Assembly: GCF_015751965.1 (NCBI RefSeq)
Contig: NZ_JADOVH010000002.1
Span: 124,001-188,000, forward strand
Direction of reading: 5' to 3'
DNA length: 64,000 bases
From: Frigoribacterium sp. CG_9.8
GTDB lineage: Bacteria; Actinomycetota; Actinomycetes; Actinomycetales; Microbacteriaceae
This document shows positions 8,582-18,255 of the stretch, piece after piece. Every line of letters starts with the position of its first letter. Within the stretch, counting starts at the first letter, position 1. A model generated the notes under the pieces. That model did not search any database, was not told the origin of the DNA, and saw only the letters and a program-made list of their open reading frames with translations. Made by a program: the position numbers and the translations under genes.

Positions 8582-10090
8582 CTAGGCGGGCGGGGGCGTG
8601 TTGCCTGCTCCACCGCGGCGTGAGCGAGTGCGGCGGCGACGCGCTGGCGACGCGCCATCGTGGGTTCCGCCGCCCTCGGAGCTTTCGCGCACGACATCCG
8701 TGGAGCCTTCGTTTCGGGTGCGCGGGGGACGCCCTCCGGATGCCGGGGCACCGCTGCTTCCCCCACGGGCACCACCATCGCGGCCGCCACTGCTGCGGCC
8801 GCCACTGCTGCGGCTGCCACTGTCGCGACTACCACTGTCGCGTCCACTACTGTCACGCGCGGCTCCGTCGCGGCTGCCTCCCGAGCGACCCCCGCGGTCG
8901 CTGTCTGCCGGACGCGGCTCGCGTGCGCGCACGGGGCCGGCCGACGCGAGGCGCCCCTTGGTGCCCTGCGGGATGTCGAGGTCGGTGAAGAGGTGCGGTG
9001 AAGAGGAGTAGGTCTCCACGGGCTCCGGCTGGCCCATATCGAGCGCCTTGTTAATCGCAGCCCACTTGTGCATGTCGTCCCAGTCGACGAAGGTGACCGC
9101 GATACCCGTCTTGCCCGCGCGGCCGGTGCGGCCGGCGCGGTGCAGGTAGGTGTCGTCATCATCCGGAATCGTGTGGTTTATCACGTGTGTCACGTCATTG
9201 ACGTCGATACCTCGGGCCGCGACATCCGTTGCGATCAGAATGTCCTTCTTACCGGCCTTGAACGCCGCCATCGCCCGCTCGCGCTGCTCCTGATTGAGGT
9301 CGCCATGCACGGCGGCGGCGTTGAAACCGCGGTCGTTGAGCTCTTCGACGAGCTTGGCGGCTGCCCGCTTCGTACGGGTGAAGACGACGGTCTTGCCCCG
9401 CCCCTCGGCCTGGAGGATGCGGGCGATGACCTCATCCTTGTCCATCGAGTGGGCGCGGTAGACGACGTGCTTGATGTTGGCCTGAGTGCGGCCCTCGTTC
9501 GGATCCGTCGCGCGGATGTGAATAGGCCGGTTCATGAAGCGACGCGCCAGGGCCACGATCGGGCCGGGCATCGTGGCGGAGAACAGCATGGTGTGGCGGG
9601 TCGGGTTGGTCTGCGCGAAGAGTTTCTCGATGTCGGAGAGGAACCCCAGGTCGAGCATCTTGTCAGCCTCGTCGAGCACCATCACGGTGACATCCTTGAG
9701 CGAGAGCATCCGCTGACTCGCGAGGTCGAGGAGGCGGCCGGGGGTGCCGACTACGACCTGGGCTCCGGCCTTGAGCTGCTCGACCTGGCCCTCATAGGCC
9801 TTGCCACCGTAGATCGCCGCAACCTGGGTGCCGCGATTGGATGCCGCGAGCACGAGGTCTTCGGCCACCTGGATGCACAGCTCGCGGGTCGGCACGACAA
9901 CAAGCGCCTTGACGCCCGGCGCAGGGTTGAGGCCGAGCGACTGGAGGAGAGGGAGCCCGAAGCCGAGGGTCTTACCCGTTCCCGTCTTGGCCTGACCGAT
10001 GATGTCCTGACCGCCGAGTCCCATGGGGATTGTCTGGGCCTGGATCGGGAATGGCTCGATGATGCCTTTGGTTGCGAGCGCGTCGACCAT
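8582..10090 (-). CDS. DEAD-box RNA helicase (RhlE-like)
   Basis: A DEAD-box ATP-dependent RNA helicase of at least 502 residues. Motifs in order: Q motif end PFPIQAQTIP, I AKTGTGKT, Ia PTRELC, Ib TPGR, II LDEADKMLD, III FSATM, then IV-VI ending HRAGRTGRAG. Residues ~390-502 are a low-complexity Arg/Gly/Ser tail (repeats such as RDSGSRDSGSR) typical of RNA-binding tails. The start is doubtful: ATG 10090 cuts off the upstream Phe of the Q motif, whereas the frame stays open upstream to about 10163 without ATG, GTG or TTG (see findings). Its position opposite the ferritin-like gene matches, from memory, rhlE/Rv3211 next to Rv3210c in M. tuberculosis. Confidence 0.9.
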   Translation of the reverse strand: MVDALATKGIIEPFPIQAQTIPMGLGGQDIIGQAKTGTGKTLGFGLPLLQSLGLNPAPGVKALVVVPTRELCIQVAEDLVLAASNRGTQVAAIYGGKAYEGQVEQLKAGAQVVVGTPGRLLDLASQRMLSLKDVTVMVLDEADKMLDLGFLSDIEKLFAQTNPTRHTMLFSATMPGPIVALARRFMNRPIHIRATDPNEGRTQANIKHVVYRAHSMDKDEVIARILQAEGRGKTVVFTRTKRAAAKLVEELNDRGFNAAAVHGDLNQEQRERAMAAFKAGKKDILIATDVAARGIDVNDVTHVINHTIPDDDDTYLHRAGRTGRAGKTGIAVTFVDWDDMHKWAAINKALDMGQPEPVETYSSSPHLFTDLDIPQGTKGRLASAGPVRAREPRPADSDRGGRSGGSRDGAARDSSGRDSGSRDSGSRSSGGRSSGGRDGGARGGSSGAPASGGRPPRTRNEGSTDVVRESSEGGGTHDGASPARRRRTRSRRGGAGNTPPPA

Positions 10091-10299
10091 GTCCTGATCG
10101 ATACCGAGCGTTGTGAAAGTAATGGGATCTGAAAAAGTAGTGATGATTGGGGCCCTGTCTGCAAGCGGCTACGCCCGCTTTGACCTGGGGCGTGCTGAGC
10201 CTCCACCAGAAATGGGAGGCATTACCAGCAGTTTAGCCTTCTGCGGCCTCTTCAGTGCCTTCGGAAGGGGCGGCGGCCTGTCGCGGATAGGCTGTCCCC

Positions 10300-11019
10300 G
10301 TGGTTTTCTTGTTTTCTCGACGCCCCCGGCGCACAGATGTTGCCAGGCCCAAGCCCCGGCGCGAGCCAGTCGCGCAGGTCGACCGTGTCGACCTCGCCGA
10401 ACTGACCCCCGATTTGCTCCCCTATCTCGGCCAAGCCGCCTACGTGCAGCTTGCGCTGTTCGAGACGCTCGGCCACGCGGTGAGTGTCGCACCGACTGCC
10501 GCGTCGAAGGTCGCCATCAGTCGTGTCGCTGCCCTGGCACTGGCAAAGCATCACGGTCTTGCCGCAGAGATCAAGAGACTCGGGCACGAGCCGGGACCGG
10601 TCATGGCCCCCTTTGCTGCGCGCATCGATGAGTATGCCCGCACCACCCTCGGTGCGGACTGGTATGAAATGCTGGTGACGGCATATCTCACCGCCGGTCT
10701 CCTCGGTGACTTTCAACTGCAGCTGGCGCAGGGACTGTCCGCCGACGCGCGGACGCGCATCATCCTGCTGCTTTCGGGTGATGACGGGCACGCGCTGCTC
10801 GTGGATGAGCTGCGAGCGGCCATCGACACCAACGCGCGGCTCGCCCCGCGGCTCGCCATGTGGGGCCGTCGGCTGGTGGGCGACACGCTGTTGATTGCGC
10901 GGTCATCGCTGACAAACATCAGTGACTCGCATCGCAACGAAGCTCGACTGGAGCCGGCGTTCACCGAGCTGATTGCCGCGCATACGCGACGGATGGATTC
11001 GCTCGGCCTGACGGCCTGA
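10300..11019 (+). CDS. Ferritin-like fold protein (MiaE-like hydroxylase family)
   Basis: A 239-residue all-helical protein with a ferritin-like core from about residue 40. Candidate metal ligands are the Glu in QLALFETLGHA, the Glu-containing AKHHGLAAEIKRLGH segment and the later DELRAAI and EARLEPAFTELI helices. Actinobacterial homologues are often annotated as tRNA 2-methylthio-N6-isopentenyladenosine hydroxylase-like (MiaE), but the function here is unproven. The GTG at 10300 follows TAGGCT (10288-10293) by six nucleotides, so the mRNA is probably leaderless. It converges on the DUF3107 operon. Confidence 0.72.
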   Translation: MVFLFSRRPRRTDVARPKPRREPVAQVDRVDLAELTPDLLPYLGQAAYVQLALFETLGHAVSVAPTAASKVAISRVAALALAKHHGLAAEIKRLGHEPGPVMAPFAARIDEYARTTLGADWYEMLVTAYLTAGLLGDFQLQLAQGLSADARTRIILLLSGDDGHALLVDELRAAIDTNARLAPRLAMWGRRLVGDTLLIARSSLTNISDSHRNEARLEPAFTELIAAHTRRMDSLGLTA

Positions 11020-11070
11020 GCGCCTGTCCACCGCCGCCGCACAGCTGTTTGATCTGTCAGCGGAGGTTGA

Positions 11071-11361
11071 TCAGGTGTGGCTGAGCCTCGAAAGCAGTTC
11101 CGCGTCGCGTGCCGTGCGCGTGCGACCGAGCAACACACTCGCGAGAACGGCGCTGATCACCGCAGCGGTGAGGCTCACGACCCAGATCCAGCCGCCGTCG
11201 AACTTCCAGCCGACCCAGGTGAGTGCGGCCCAGGCCACGGCTGCGGCGATCGCTCCGACCGCCGGGACGAGCAGCGCACCGTGCGTGTCACGCCTCGGGA
11301 CGCTGTAGCGCGAAGCGATACCGAGAATGGCACCGCCGAGCACTACGAACAGCAGCTCCAT
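11071..11361 (-). CDS. Small conserved membrane protein
   Basis: A 96-residue protein with three hydrophobic helices (about residues 2-18, 28-50 and 58-80) and a short charged C-terminus (LGRTRTARDAELLSRL). I recognise no functional domain. The gene begins 3 bp after the DUF3107 stop codon on the same strand, so the two are almost certainly co-transcribed. Such small membrane proteins commonly follow DUF3107 in this family of bacteria, as far as I recall. Function unknown. Confidence 0.7.
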   Translation of the reverse strand: MELLFVVLGGAILGIASRYSVPRRDTHGALLVPAVGAIAAAVAWAALTWVGWKFDGGWIWVVSLTAAVISAVLASVLLGRTRTARDAELLSRLSHT

Positions 11362-11364
11362 TGG

Positions 11365-11589
11365 TTAGGAGACGAAACCGACGCGACGGGACTCTTCCGA
11401 CCCGATTTCGAGGTAGCCGAAGGTAGCGAGGGGAACGACATAGACGTTGCCCTTTTGGTCGACGAGCTTGAAGAACTTGGCTTCTGAGGTGAGGGCCGAG
11501 GTGACGACACCCTCGACATCCGCCGCTGATTGCGACGACTCAAGACTGATTTCGCGGGGGCTGTTGGTGATGCCGATTCGTATGTCCAC
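11365..11589 (-). CDS. DUF3107 family protein (TB9.4-like)
   Basis: A 74-residue protein matching the small actinobacterial DUF3107 family: MDIRIGITNSPREISLES at the N-terminus and KLVDQKGNVYVVPLATFGYL in the centre. The M. tuberculosis relative is TB9.4 (Rv3208A), an antigen of unknown function, also in the rhlE-adnAB neighbourhood. The start is GTG at 11589, six nucleotides after TAGCCT (minus strand, 11596-11601). It diverges from adnA across about 107 bp and is the first gene of a two-gene operon. Confidence 0.85.
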   Translation of the reverse strand: MDIRIGITNSPREISLESSQSAADVEGVVTSALTSEAKFFKLVDQKGNVYVVPLATFGYLEIGSEESRRVGFVS

Positions 11590-11696
11590 GTGCTCAGGCT
11601 ACGACAGTTGTCGCAGGACAAATCTCCCCGTTCTCTTTGGGCGCAACGAACCGACGGCGCGGCAGTGATGTCACCCGGTCGCGCTACGGTGGGGCG

Positions 11697-14600
11697 ATGG
11701 CGATCACAGGGTTTCGACGGGGTGAAACACCGTCATCCCGGCGGGGTCCGTTTCTCCCCGGTGTGGCTGTGCTCGATGGTGTGGCTGTGCTCGATGGTGT
11801 GGCTGTGCTCGATGCATCCCAACGTGCTGTGCTCGACCTGACGGATGGATCGTCTGCGGCAGTGATCGGCGCGCCGGGGTCGGGCAAGACTGCGACCCTC
11901 GTCGAGCTCGTGGCTCACCGCGTTGAGCGGCGCGGTTATTCTGCGGAAGACCTGCTCGTGCTCACCTCTTCCCGCACGACGGCGACCCGGCTGCGAGACA
12001 TCCTGGCCCTGAGACTCGGGCTGCCGACGAACGGTCCGATCGCTCGCACCATCAACTCCCTCGCCTTCGAGATCGTCGGCAACGCCGCCCGCACCGCCGG
12101 TGTGGACGCACCGCGGCTTGCGACCGGTGGTGACCAAGACAGCGATATCGCCCAACTCATCGACGGTCAGCTGGAGGACGGAGCGGGCCCGGATTGGCCC
12201 AAACAGCTCGGACCCCCGGTGCGGCGGCTCCGCGGATTCCGCACCGAGCTGCGCGAACTGCTCGGGCGTTCCACCGAATACGGCGTGCCGCCCGATCGTC
12301 TGCGCGCCCTGGGGAGGGAGCGCGACCGGCCGGAATGGGTCGCCGCAGCCGACTTCATCGCCGACTACTTCGCCGTGGTGAGCAGTTCCCGCTCCAACCA
12401 GCTCGACTCGACCGAGCTCGTGCAGTTCGCGATCGCCGCACTGCGGCGAGGAGAGGGTGGCGCCTCCGTCGATCGACTGCGCCTCGTGATCGTCGACGAC
12501 CTGCAGGAGGCCACCCGATCGACGATTGGCCTCCTCGCTGCTCTCGCCGCCCGGGGAGTGTCGGTGATCGCCCTGGGAGACCCGGATGTTGCGGCCAACG
12601 CCTTCCGTGGGGGTGAGCCCGACGCGCTCGCCCGTCTCGGGACGTTGCTCGACGTGTCCGATTTCACCACCCTGACCCTGTCAACGGTGCATCGGCAGGG
12701 GCAGACCCTGCGCGAGTTCACCCGGCGCACCACGGAACGCATCGGTACAGCCGGGGTGTTCGGGCACCGCGAAGCCCAGGCTGCCGTGTTGGCTACCGCT
12801 GTGCCGGCTACTGCCGTGTTGGCTACTGCTCCCGTGCCAGCTACTACTGCTGTGCCGACGATATTCCCGATCGTCAAGATCCTGGCCGAATCTCCCGCGC
12901 GCCAATGGGCGGCGATCGCGCGCCAGCTGCGTGAACGTCACCTGCTCTCCGGCATCGCCTGGAATCGGATGGCTGTGATCGTGCGGAGCGGATCGCTGGT
13001 GCCCCAGATCGCGCGGGCTCTTGCTCTCGCCGAAGTTCCGACCCGCACCTCGGTCGGCGGCCGGGCGCTGCGCGATGACCATGCTGCCCGCGGACTCCTC
13101 ACCGTGGTGGATGTCGGGGTCGGCCGCACCGCGCTCGACCCGGCGATCGCCTCAGACCTGCTTCTCGGACCATTCGGCGGTCTCGACAAGCTCGCGGTGC
13201 GCCGCCTGAGGCTCGCCCTACGAGCGGAGGAGCTGGCCGGTGGGGGCACCCGATCCAGTGAGGAGCTGCTCGTGGAAGCCCTCGCGGCGCCCGGTCGATT
13301 CGCCACCATCGACCATCGTGTCGGGCGCAACGCGGATCGACTAGCCAGCACCCTTGGCGCCATCGGGGTTGCCAGCGTGCAGGGCGCGACCATCGAGGAA
13401 CTGCTCTGGCTGGCCTGGGATCGCAGCGGTCTCGCCCCGGAGTGGTTTTCCCGCGCGACCAGTGCCGGGATCGCCGCCGACGAGGCCAATCGCGATCTCG
13501 ACGGTGTGGTGGCACTTTTCACAGCGGCGAAGCGATTCGTCGAACGTCGGCCCGGTACCGCGGCGCGGGTCTTTCTCGACGGGGTGCTCGACGCCGAAGT
13601 GCCGGAAGACACTCTCTCCCCGCAGTCGCTCGGTGACGCGGTGCTCGTCACCACTGTCTCCGGAACGGTGGGACTGGAGTTCGAGATCGTGGTCATCGCC
13701 GCGCTGCAAGACGGTGTCTGGCCGAACCTGCGCTTGCGCGGGTCACTGCTTTATCCGCACGAGCTCGTTCGGGTGATGACCGGTCTCGGTGACGTGCCTA
13801 TCGATGAGCGACGACAGGTGCGTGACGACGAATTGCGGATGTTCGCACTCGCCGTGTCCCGCGCACGACAGCAGGTCATCCTCGCTGCGGTCGACAATGA
13901 AGACGAGTCGGCGAGTGTGCTCTTCTCGCTTGCACCGGCGGACACACCGGTGCTTGATACGGCTGCGCTGAAACCCCTGTCACTCCGGGCGCTCACCGGC
14001 CGGCTGCGGCGGGAGCTCGCGCAGCAGAGGCGCACAGTGGGCGAGCGCGCGGCCGCTGCATCGGCTCTCGTGCGGTTGGCACGCGAGCGCATCCCGGGGG
14101 CCGATCCGGAGGACTGGCACGGGCTCCTCGACGTCTCGACCAGCGAACCCGTATTTGCGGACGACGAGCAGGTGCCGGTCTCACCGTCGCGGCTCGAGGC
14201 CTTCGAGGACTCCCCGGTGGACTGGTTCATCGATTCGGTCTCCGGCACGAAATCAAGCACCGCGATGGGTCTCGGGACCATCGTGCACTGGGCGATGGAG
14301 ACGGCAACCGATTCGACTGTCGATGGGGTCTGGAGTGCGATCGAGGCCCGCTGGAATGAACTCGCATTCGAGACACCCTGGCTCGCTGAGCAGCAGAAAC
14401 GCGCGGCACGGGCGTTGGCCGCCGGGGTGGCTGAATACCTTGCCGATTTTGCTCGGCAGGGCACGACTCTCATCGGTGCAGAGAGCCGATTCACCATCGA
14501 TATCGACCGGGCGACCGTAAATGGGTCGATCGACCGGGTGGAGCGGTCGGCCGACGGCTCGGTGACCATCGTCGATCTCAAGACGGGCTCTCCGATCGTG

Positions 14601-14939
14601 ACACAAGCCACAATCGACGCGCATCCGCAGCTCGGTATCTACCAGCTCGCCTACGTGCAGGGTGTTCTCGATGAATTTCTCGAGGAGCTCGGAGAGCATC
14701 GGGCGGGTGGAGCGAAGCTGCTTTTCGTGAAAAAGGGAATACGCGGCAAGCTGTATCGCGAGGGCATCCAGGCGCCGCTCGACGGGGAGCAACTCGAGGG
14801 ATTCCGCACCCGGATCCGCCAAGCGGCGATCGGCATGGCCGCGGCTGCCTTTGATGGTGCACTCGATCTCGACGCTTGGGGATCCTTCGATGTCGGCACC
14901 AAGAAGCTCCACCGGGTGAGGTCGGTGGCCAGTGACTGA
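11697..14939 (+). CDS. adnA: AdnA-like helicase-nuclease subunit
   Basis: A 1080-residue UvrD-like motor fused to a C-terminal RecB-type nuclease; with AdnB it should form the actinobacterial double-strand-break resection machine. Walker A is GAPGSGKTATLVE and Walker B is LVIVDDLQEA. Motifs III and V are degenerate (ALGDPDVAANAFRGG; TVSGTVGLEFE), fitting a weak motor. Nuclease motifs are intact: GLGTIVHWAME, GSIDRVE, TIVDLKTG and HPQLGIYQLAY. I use ATG 11697, with TACGGT (11685-11690) six nucleotides upstream; a further in-frame ATG is at 11637. Two in-frame tandem repeat tracts are inserted (11761-11814 and about 12783-12856). The stop overlaps adnB by 8 bp. Confidence 0.9.
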   Translation: MAITGFRRGETPSSRRGPFLPGVAVLDGVAVLDGVAVLDASQRAVLDLTDGSSAAVIGAPGSGKTATLVELVAHRVERRGYSAEDLLVLTSSRTTATRLRDILALRLGLPTNGPIARTINSLAFEIVGNAARTAGVDAPRLATGGDQDSDIAQLIDGQLEDGAGPDWPKQLGPPVRRLRGFRTELRELLGRSTEYGVPPDRLRALGRERDRPEWVAAADFIADYFAVVSSSRSNQLDSTELVQFAIAALRRGEGGASVDRLRLVIVDDLQEATRSTIGLLAALAARGVSVIALGDPDVAANAFRGGEPDALARLGTLLDVSDFTTLTLSTVHRQGQTLREFTRRTTERIGTAGVFGHREAQAAVLATAVPATAVLATAPVPATTAVPTIFPIVKILAESPARQWAAIARQLRERHLLSGIAWNRMAVIVRSGSLVPQIARALALAEVPTRTSVGGRALRDDHAARGLLTVVDVGVGRTALDPAIASDLLLGPFGGLDKLAVRRLRLALRAEELAGGGTRSSEELLVEALAAPGRFATIDHRVGRNADRLASTLGAIGVASVQGATIEELLWLAWDRSGLAPEWFSRATSAGIAADEANRDLDGVVALFTAAKRFVERRPGTAARVFLDGVLDAEVPEDTLSPQSLGDAVLVTTVSGTVGLEFEIVVIAALQDGVWPNLRLRGSLLYPHELVRVMTGLGDVPIDERRQVRDDELRMFALAVSRARQQVILAAVDNEDESASVLFSLAPADTPVLDTAALKPLSLRALTGRLRRELAQQRRTVGERAAAASALVRLARERIPGADPEDWHGLLDVSTSEPVFADDEQVPVSPSRLEAFEDSPVDWFIDSVSGTKSSTAMGLGTIVHWAMETATDSTVDGVWSAIEARWNELAFETPWLAEQQKRAARALAAGVAEYLADFARQGTTLIGAESRFTIDIDRATVNGSIDRVERSADGSVTIVDLKTGSPIVTQATIDAHPQLGIYQLAYVQGVLDEFLEELGEHRAGGAKLLFVKKGIRGKLYREGIQAPLDGEQLEGFRTRIRQAAIGMAAAAFDGALDLDAWGSFDVGTKKLHRVRSVASD
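11761..11814 (+). repeat. Perfect 18-bp tandem triplication inside adnA
   Basis: Three identical 18-bp units (11761-11778, 11779-11796, 11797-11814) encode GVAVLD three times, just before the helicase Walker A region. The units are identical at the DNA level, so the expansion is recent and could still change copy number by slippage. The reading frame is preserved. Confidence 0.9.
12783..12856 (+). repeat. Imperfect in-frame repeat tract inside adnA
   Basis: A degenerate tract of Val/Ala/Thr/Pro codons (VLATAVPATAVLATAPVPAT) interrupts the segment between helicase motif IV and the next conserved strand. Repeated blocks such as GTGTTGGCTAC and GTGCCGGCTACTG point to local duplication. It looks like a linker insertion in a non-catalytic loop. 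Confidence 0.75.
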
Positions 14940-17900
14940 GGCAGCGCGTGTGCCAGCACACGAGAGTGTTTCCGCCAACGACAGTGTTTCCGCCAACGAT
15001 ATTGCCGATGCTTTGGCCCGCCCCCGTCCAACCGCCCAGCAGCGCAGAGTGATCGAGTCGCCGCTTTCGCCAGGGCTCGTTGTCGCAGGTGCGGGCAGTG
15101 GCAAGACCGAGACCATGGCGAACCGAGTGCTGTGGCTGCTTGCCAATGGCAGGGTCGCTGCGGGGCAGATTCTCGGCCTCACTTTCACCCGCAAGGCAGC
15201 GGGGGAGCTCTCCGCACGCATTCGGCATCGCATCGACCAGTTGCATCAGGCCGGTCTCCTCGCAGAGGACTACGACGAATTCGATCCGCCAACCGTGGCG
15301 ACCTACAACGCCTTCTCGAATCGCATCTACCGTGACAACGCAATTCTGCTCGGCCGGGAGAGCGACGGTCCCGTTCTTGGCGAGGCATCCGCCTGGCAGC
15401 TCGCCCGCACCATCGTGATCGGCTCGACGGATGACCGATTGCCGGGTCTCGGCAAGAGCGTCGACTCGGTGACGAAGGCGGTGCTCACTCTCGCTCACTC
15501 GATGAGCGAGAACCTGGTGGACCCGGCGGATGTCACGACCTTTGCCTCCCGATTCTCTGCGCTCGTCGAGCTGCCGCCGGGTGGACGCGGAGCCTACGAG
15601 GAGGTCGCGAGCCTCGCCACTACCGTCGGGGCGCTGCCGGTGCTACTCGACCTCGTCGCCCGTTTTGATGAAGCGAAGGTGCGACGGGGTTTCGTCGAGT
15701 ACTCCGACCAGGTCTCTCTCGCTCTCACTATCGTGCGTGAGGTGCCACGGGTCGCCGATGAACTCCGCGAGCAATACCGGGTGGTGTTGCTCGACGAATA
15801 CCAAGACACGAGTGTGGTGCAGACGCTTCTGCTTTCCGAGCTCTTTGCCGGACTGCCGGTGATGGCGGTGGGAGACCCCAACCAGTCGATCTACGGCTGG
15901 CGGGGAGCGAGTGCCGCCAACCTCGACGGCTTCGCCCGACAGTTCGGCGCCGAGCCTGACGGGCAATTCGCGCTCACGACGTCCTGGCGCAATGGGCACG
16001 ATATTCTCGCGGTCGCCAACGCGATCGTTCAGCCGTTTCGTGCTGGCCCCGGTGCGGCAGCGGGGAGTGCTGTTGTCGACCGGCTCGAGGCTGGACCGAC
16101 GGCATCGGCCGTGCCGGTGAGGGTCATCGTGGAGGAGACGCTTGCCGAAGAGGCTGAAGCCGCCGCGCACTGGCTCAAAGATCGACTGGCGGTGCCAACC
16201 GGAGAGACTCCACCGACGGCAGCGATGCTGTTTCGTGCCCGCAAGACGCAGGGTGCGTTCATCGACGCACTGCGTCGCAACGGCGTGAAGTTTCATGTTC
16301 TCGGGCTCGGCGGTCTCATGGCCGAGCCCGAGATCGCGGACCTGGTCTCGGCCCTCGCGGTCGTGAACGATCCCACCGCCGGGTCGGAGCTGGTGCGGCT
16401 GCTTTCCGGATCGCGCTGGCGAATCGGTGCGAAAGATCTACACGGCCTCGGCCGAGTCGCCTCCTGGCTGCGGGATCGGGACTACGCGCAGCGCACCCTC
16501 GACGACACGGTGAAGGAGGCGCTGCGGGCATCCGTCGCCGAGGCCGAGGGCGGGTCGATCGTCGACGCACTCGATTTTGTTGCGACCGCGCGGCCGGGCC
16601 ACAGCCAGCTCGAGCGATTCAGCGACGTGGGGCGTGAACGCCTTCGGGATGCCGGTCGAACCTTTGCCAGGCTTCGGGCGCGAGCGGGCCTCGACCTGCT
16701 CGATTTCGTGACCTTCGTCGAACAAGACCTGCTGCTCGACATCGAGGTTGCAGCGAACGAGACGCGCTCCCTCGGGGCGGCCACAATGGAGGCATTCTTT
16801 GACGCGCTCGGCGGTTACCTCGCCGTGGACGATGCGGCCAGTCTCGGTGGTTTCCTGGCCTGGCTGCGGGAGGCTGAATGGCGCGATAATCTTTCGCCCC
16901 GCCCGGAGGATCCGGAGCCGGGAACGGTTCAGCTGCTCACCATCCATGGCTCAAAAGGGCTCGAATGGGATCTTGTGGTGGTGCCGCGACTCGTCGAGGG
17001 CGAGCTGCCGGGCACTCCCCGCGAGGGATCGAACGGATGGCTGAGCTTCGGAGCCCTGCCCTACGATTTTCGCGGTGATGCCGCTGAACTTCCTCTCTTC
17101 GACTGGACGACGGCGACCACGCGCAAAGAGCTTCTCGAGTGTCGCACCCGGTTTACGGCCCAGGTGCGTGCACGTCACGACGCCGAGGAACGCCGCCTGG
17201 CCTACGTTGCCGTTACGCGCGCGCGTCATTGCCTCCTGCTTACAGCATCATTCTGGGCGACCCAGTCCAGCCCGCGTCAACCGGGCGCATTCTTGCGTGA
17301 ACTCGAGAGCGGGGGAGTGATCGGAGCACTGCCGCGTGCGAGCGAGCATGACGATAATCCGCTTGGCGGGGAGGCGAATCTGTTTCGCTGGCCGCTGGAT
17401 CCACTCGGCGGACGCCGTGCGGTGGTCGCAGCCGCCGCACGGCTGGTGCGCGAATCGACTCCGGGGGCGGAGGGCGCCTGGGCAGAAGAGCTCACCATGC
17501 TGCTGAGAGAGCGGCAGGCGCGCATCGACGCGGCGGGGGTTGTCGATCTGCCCACGAGAGTCTCGGCATCGCGTTTCAAGGACTTCGTGAGTAATCCAGC
17601 GGCGGTCGCGGCATCCCTGCGCCGTCCGATGCCGGAGCGGCCCTACCGTGCCACCCGGCTCGGCACGCTCTTCCACGAGTGGGTCGAGCAGCGCTACGGC
17701 ATCCACGGCACCGCTGAGGAGCTGGATGCTGTCGCGGTCGAGCTGGACGGTCGGGAGAGCTACGCCGGGGACAGCTACGCCGGGGATCGGGTGCCGAGCG
17801 ACGCGGTCGACCCCGACGGACTCGCAGCGCTGAGAGCGACGTTCGAACGTTCCGAGTTCGCCACCCTCACACCGGAGGAGGTGGAGATCGAGATCCACCT

Positions 17901-18192
17901 CATCCTGGAGGGAGAGGTGATCGTGTGCAAGTTGGATGCGGTCTATCTCATTGACGGGCGCTACCGGGTCGTCGACTGGAAGACCGGGAAGGCGCCGAGG
18001 GATGCTGCGGATCTCGAGTCCAAGCAGCTCCAGCTCGCGCTCTACCGGCAGGCCTTCGCCGAATGGAAGCAGACCGATCCGCTTCTAATAGACGCGGTCT
18101 TCTATTACGTGACAGAAGATCGCGTCATCCGTCCCGAACGCATCTACGACCGTGACGAGCTCGTGGCACTCTGGCGCACGGTCGCCGGCTGA
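14932..18192 (+). CDS. adnB: AdnB-like helicase-nuclease subunit
   Basis: A 1086-residue protein, the expected lead motor of AdnAB. UvrD-type motifs are canonical: TAQQRRVIES (Q), AGAGSGKTETM (I), LTFTRKAAGEL (Ia), VLLDEYQDTS (II), GDPNQSIYGWRGA (III), TSWRN (IV), TIHGSKGLEWDLVVV (V) and YVAVTRARHCL (VI). The C-terminal nuclease has TLFHEWVEQR, CKLDAVY, VVDWKTGK and QLQLALYRQAF. It starts at GTG 14932, overlapping the adnA stop. Two small tandem duplications are present: an 18-bp pair (14965-15000, SVSAND twice) at the N-terminus and a 15-bp pair (17758-17787, SYAGD twice) in the nuclease domain. Confidence 0.93.
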   Translation: MTEAARVPAHESVSANDSVSANDIADALARPRPTAQQRRVIESPLSPGLVVAGAGSGKTETMANRVLWLLANGRVAAGQILGLTFTRKAAGELSARIRHRIDQLHQAGLLAEDYDEFDPPTVATYNAFSNRIYRDNAILLGRESDGPVLGEASAWQLARTIVIGSTDDRLPGLGKSVDSVTKAVLTLAHSMSENLVDPADVTTFASRFSALVELPPGGRGAYEEVASLATTVGALPVLLDLVARFDEAKVRRGFVEYSDQVSLALTIVREVPRVADELREQYRVVLLDEYQDTSVVQTLLLSELFAGLPVMAVGDPNQSIYGWRGASAANLDGFARQFGAEPDGQFALTTSWRNGHDILAVANAIVQPFRAGPGAAAGSAVVDRLEAGPTASAVPVRVIVEETLAEEAEAAAHWLKDRLAVPTGETPPTAAMLFRARKTQGAFIDALRRNGVKFHVLGLGGLMAEPEIADLVSALAVVNDPTAGSELVRLLSGSRWRIGAKDLHGLGRVASWLRDRDYAQRTLDDTVKEALRASVAEAEGGSIVDALDFVATARPGHSQLERFSDVGRERLRDAGRTFARLRARAGLDLLDFVTFVEQDLLLDIEVAANETRSLGAATMEAFFDALGGYLAVDDAASLGGFLAWLREAEWRDNLSPRPEDPEPGTVQLLTIHGSKGLEWDLVVVPRLVEGELPGTPREGSNGWLSFGALPYDFRGDAAELPLFDWTTATTRKELLECRTRFTAQVRARHDAEERRLAYVAVTRARHCLLLTASFWATQSSPRQPGAFLRELESGGVIGALPRASEHDDNPLGGEANLFRWPLDPLGGRRAVVAAAARLVRESTPGAEGAWAEELTMLLRERQARIDAAGVVDLPTRVSASRFKDFVSNPAAVAASLRRPMPERPYRATRLGTLFHEWVEQRYGIHGTAEELDAVAVELDGRESYAGDSYAGDRVPSDAVDPDGLAALRATFERSEFATLTPEEVEIEIHLILEGEVIVCKLDAVYLIDGRYRVVDWKTGKAPRDAADLESKQLQLALYRQAFAEWKQTDPLLIDAVFYYVTEDRVIRPERIYDRDELVALWRTVAG

Positions 18193-18255
18193 GTCGAGTG
18201 CCCGCTGAGTCGAGCGAAGCTTTAACCGAGGCCAAGTGGAATTCCCCGTCGCGTG

